The position numbers were made by a program, and so were the translations under genes. This document shows, in pieces, positions 11,784 through 13,561 of a stretch of DNA of 13,561 bases; positions within the stretch are counted from its first letter, which is position 1, and every line of letters starts with the position of its first letter. The DNA comes from an uncultured Peptococcaceae bacterium. GTDB lineage: Bacteria; Bacillota; Desulfotomaculia; Desulfotomaculales; Desulfallaceae. The stretch lies in contig CAJYBN010000062.1 in NCBI GenBank assembly GCA_913064925.1, positions 1-13,561 of the forward strand, in the 5' to 3' direction. Under the pieces are notes generated by a model. It saw only the letters and a list, made by a program, of their open reading frames with translations, did no database searches and had not been told where the DNA came from.

Positions 11784-13256
11784 GTGCATTTGCTGCAACC
11801 CCGCATAGCCAAAGAATTAACGCGGATTATGGGCGACCGGGTACTGCTCGGTGAACTGGACCGCGCCTATTATTCCTACGACTGCTCCTTTTTCGCCAGG
11901 CAAAACCATTATTTTCCCGATGCGGTGGTGCTGCCCCGCTCGGTGGAGGAAGTAGCGGCCGTTATGAAAATTGCCTTCGCTAACCGCATCCCCGTTACGC
12001 CCAGGGGGGCGGGATCGGGCGCCGCCGGCGGCAGTGTTCCCGTGCAAGGCGGTATTGTCATGGACCTCTCTTTCTGGAACGACATCGAAGAAGTTGATGC
12101 GGAAAACATGCAGGCCTTTGTCCGCCCGGGAGTAGTTCACGCCGAGTTAAATAAATACCTGGCTAAGTACAATTTATTTTTTCCCCCGGACCCCGGCAGC
12201 ACCCGCATGTGCACCCTGGGCGGCATGGTGGCCAACAACTCCAGCGGGCTGCGGGCCGTCAAGTACGGCACCACCGAGCAATACGTTCTCGGCCTGGAGG
12301 TGGTATTGCCGGACGGGCGGGTAATCACTACCGGCGGGCCCCAATGCCGGGCCATCAAGAACGTGACGGGATACAACCTGACCAAGCTTTTCGTAGGCTC
12401 GGAAGGCACCCTGGGGGTAATCACCAAGATCCGCCTCCGCCTTTGGCCCCGCCCCGCCGCCCGGGGCATCGTCATGGCCGTTTACCGGGAACTGGACCAG
12501 GCGCCGCAGACGGTGCTGGAGGTGTACCGGGCGGGCATCATGCCGTCCGGCATTGAAATACTGGATGAGTCGGCCATCAAGGCCGTCAACCTGTACCGGC
12601 CGGAAATCAACCTGCCCGACGCCCGGGCCATCCTGCTGTTCGAGGTGGACGGCAACCCGGCCTCGGTGGAGTGGGAGGGCCGGGAAATATCCACCATAGC
12701 CGCCCGGCGGGCCGCCGCCGTGGAGTGGTCCACCGACCCGCAGCGGATGGCAGAACTATGGCAGGGCCGGGGCGTGGTGGCGGCCGCCGCCGCCAAGCTG
12801 CGGCCCGGCGGCACCCGCATATTCGCGGGGGAGGACGTCAGCGTCCCCCTCAACCGGGTGGCCGCCATGCTGGAGAAGATTCGCGCATTGAGCAGCCAAT
12901 ACGGCATACCGGCAGTTACCTACGGGCACATCGGCGACGGCAACATCCATACCGCCGTCATAGTAAACCCCGACAGCGAAGCGGAACTGGCGGCGGCCGG
13001 CCGCCTGGTGGACGCCATCCACCGGGCGGCGATTGAATGCGGCGGCGTTACCACCGGAGAACACGGCGTTGGCGTCGCCCGCTCGGATTACTCGGCGGAA
13101 GAACTGGGCAAATCCCTGGCGGTAATGCGCCAAATAAAAAATATCCTCGACCCCGAGGGTATCATGAACCCGGGCAAGATTTTTCCCCGGCCGAAAAACG
13201 CGGGCGCCGGAACGAAACCGGCCCAATCACAACCAATTACCCAGCACCGGAGCTGA
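11784..13256 (+). CDS. glcD: FAD-linked glycolate/D-lactate oxidase subunit GlcD
   Basis: The frame is open from ATG 11766 (496 residues), but that ATG has no ribosome binding site. GGGAG at 11775-11779 lies 4 bases before an in-frame GTG at 11784 and 10 before a TTG at 11790, so GTG 11784 (490 residues) is preferred. The FAD-binding type 4 (PCMH) domain shows PRGAGSGAAGGSVP, then DPGSTRMCTLGGMVANNSSGLRAVKYG, and GYNLTKLFVGSEGTLGVITK. The C-terminal cap has YGHIGDGNIH, GGVTTGEHGVG and the closing LDPEGIMNPGKIF, typical of GlcD and D-lactate dehydrogenases. It oxidises a 2-hydroxy acid to the 2-oxo acid and passes electrons to an Fe-S partner. The next gene, 5 bases on, encodes that Fe-S subunit. 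Whether glycolate, D-lactate or another acid is used cannot be told from sequence. Confidence 0.92.
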   Translation: MHLLQPRIAKELTRIMGDRVLLGELDRAYYSYDCSFFARQNHYFPDAVVLPRSVEEVAAVMKIAFANRIPVTPRGAGSGAAGGSVPVQGGIVMDLSFWNDIEEVDAENMQAFVRPGVVHAELNKYLAKYNLFFPPDPGSTRMCTLGGMVANNSSGLRAVKYGTTEQYVLGLEVVLPDGRVITTGGPQCRAIKNVTGYNLTKLFVGSEGTLGVITKIRLRLWPRPAARGIVMAVYRELDQAPQTVLEVYRAGIMPSGIEILDESAIKAVNLYRPEINLPDARAILLFEVDGNPASVEWEGREISTIAARRAAAVEWSTDPQRMAELWQGRGVVAAAAAKLRPGGTRIFAGEDVSVPLNRVAAMLEKIRALSSQYGIPAVTYGHIGDGNIHTAVIVNPDSEAELAAAGRLVDAIHRAAIECGGVTTGEHGVGVARSDYSAEELGKSLAVMRQIKNILDPEGIMNPGKIFPRPKNAGAGTKPAQSQPITQHRS

Positions 13257-13261
13257 CAGCC

Positions 13262-13561
13262 TTGCCAAATACCGACAAGTTACACGAACTGGTGAAACAA
13301 TGCGTGCGCTGCGGGCAGTGCCGCTCGGTATGCCCGGTTTTCCAGGCGTCCGGCCAAGAAGGCGCCGCGCCGCGGGGCAACGTGTTCCTGTCCGGCCTGC
13401 TGGCCGGCGGAGAGATTGCCCCGTCCCGGGAAGCGCGCAGGCACCTGTCCTTGTGCTTGCTCTGCCGCGCCTGCACCGCGGAGTGCCCTGCGGGTATCGA
13501 CGTGCCCGGCATCGTCACCGCCGCCCGCCGCCGCTCCACCCCGGCGGGCGGGCAATGGCCG
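13262..13561 (+). CDS. glcF: Fe-S subunit GlcF, (Fe-S)-binding oxidoreductase (3' end off window)
   Basis: An open forward frame begins at a TTG (13262), 5 bases after the glcD stop, with GGAG at 13249-13252 nine bases upstream, and runs off the window after 100 codons. Two classical cluster motifs are present: CVRCGQCRSVCP and CLLCRACTAECPAGID, each CxxCxxCxxxCP, the ferredoxin-like double [4Fe-4S] head of GlcF/LutA-type proteins. APRGNVFL between them fits the GlcF spacing. The missing remainder should contain the CCG-type cysteine-rich domains. It should accept electrons from GlcD and pass them to the quinone pool or another acceptor. Close coupling suggests cotranscription and translational linkage. 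A GTG at 13292 is an alternative start but would fall just before the first cluster motif. Confidence 0.88.
   Translation, partial: MPNTDKLHELVKQCVRCGQCRSVCPVFQASGQEGAAPRGNVFLSGLLAGGEIAPSREARRHLSLCLLCRACTAECPAGIDVPGIVTAARRRSTPAGGQWP

Noticed and set aside
11472..11808. Two short forward frames upstream of glcD
   Set aside because: No ribosome binding site, no motif, mutual overlap, and overlap with the glcD promoter and start.
1..13561. CRISPR array, tRNA or insertion sequence
   Set aside because: No regularly spaced direct repeats, no cloverleaf with a T-loop sequence, and no transposase motifs were seen.

Overview
The window looks like chromosome from a GC-rich, anaerobic, low-oxygen-adapted Firmicute of the Peptococcaceae type (Desulfotomaculum / Pelotomaculum / Desulfofundulus-like). 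This rests on protein character (a Fur close to the Bacillus subtilis form, FeoA and FeoB as separate proteins, a GlcD/GlcF pair, a stand-alone MetE-like methyltransferase domain), on AGGAGG-type ribosome binding sites with frequent TTG/GTG starts, and on textbook sigma-A promoters. The genus is inferred, not shown.

Layout. 1-965 (-): 3'-truncated MetE/UroD-superfamily methyltransferase with a perfect TTGACA-N17-TATAAT promoter. 1167-2081 (-): patatin-like phospholipase with a long leader hairpin. 2238-2390 (-): a 50-residue coiled-coil protein behind fur. 2442-2897 (-): fur. 3041-3973 (+): Na/phosphate symporter family membrane protein, divergent from fur and probably starting at TTG. 4056-5336 (-): penicillin-binding-protein-type D-Ala-D-Ala carboxypeptidase. 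5337-5720: 384 bases with no credible gene but with nested inverted repeats. 5721-7652 (-) feoB and 7801-8073 (-) feoA, with an intrinsic terminator between them. 8216-8365 (+): a 49-residue small protein. 8509-10419 (-): double-CACHE methyl-accepting chemotaxis protein. 10697-11368 (-): nitroreductase-family flavoprotein, visibly more AT-rich than its surroundings. 11784-13256 (+) glcD and 13262-13561 (+, truncated) glcF, a 2-hydroxy-acid (glycolate/D-lactate) oxidising pair.

How it fits together. The most coherent theme is iron and redox: fur, the feoAB ferrous iron importer with a Fur-like site at its transcription start, a nitroreductase beside an AT-rich inverted repeat made of Fur/PerR-like half boxes, and a chemoreceptor whose leader carries a perfect TGTGA-N6-TCACA site of the CRP/FNR type. 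The FAD subunit and the Fe-S subunit of the glycolate oxidase-like complex are nearly contiguous (5 bases apart) and should be cotranscribed.

No tRNA, rRNA, CRISPR array, complete insertion sequence or prophage gene was recognised. The least explained parts are the structured gene-free block at 5337-5720, the two small proteins, and the regulatory palindromes. All promoter, operator and terminator calls come from reading the sequence by eye and are unverified.
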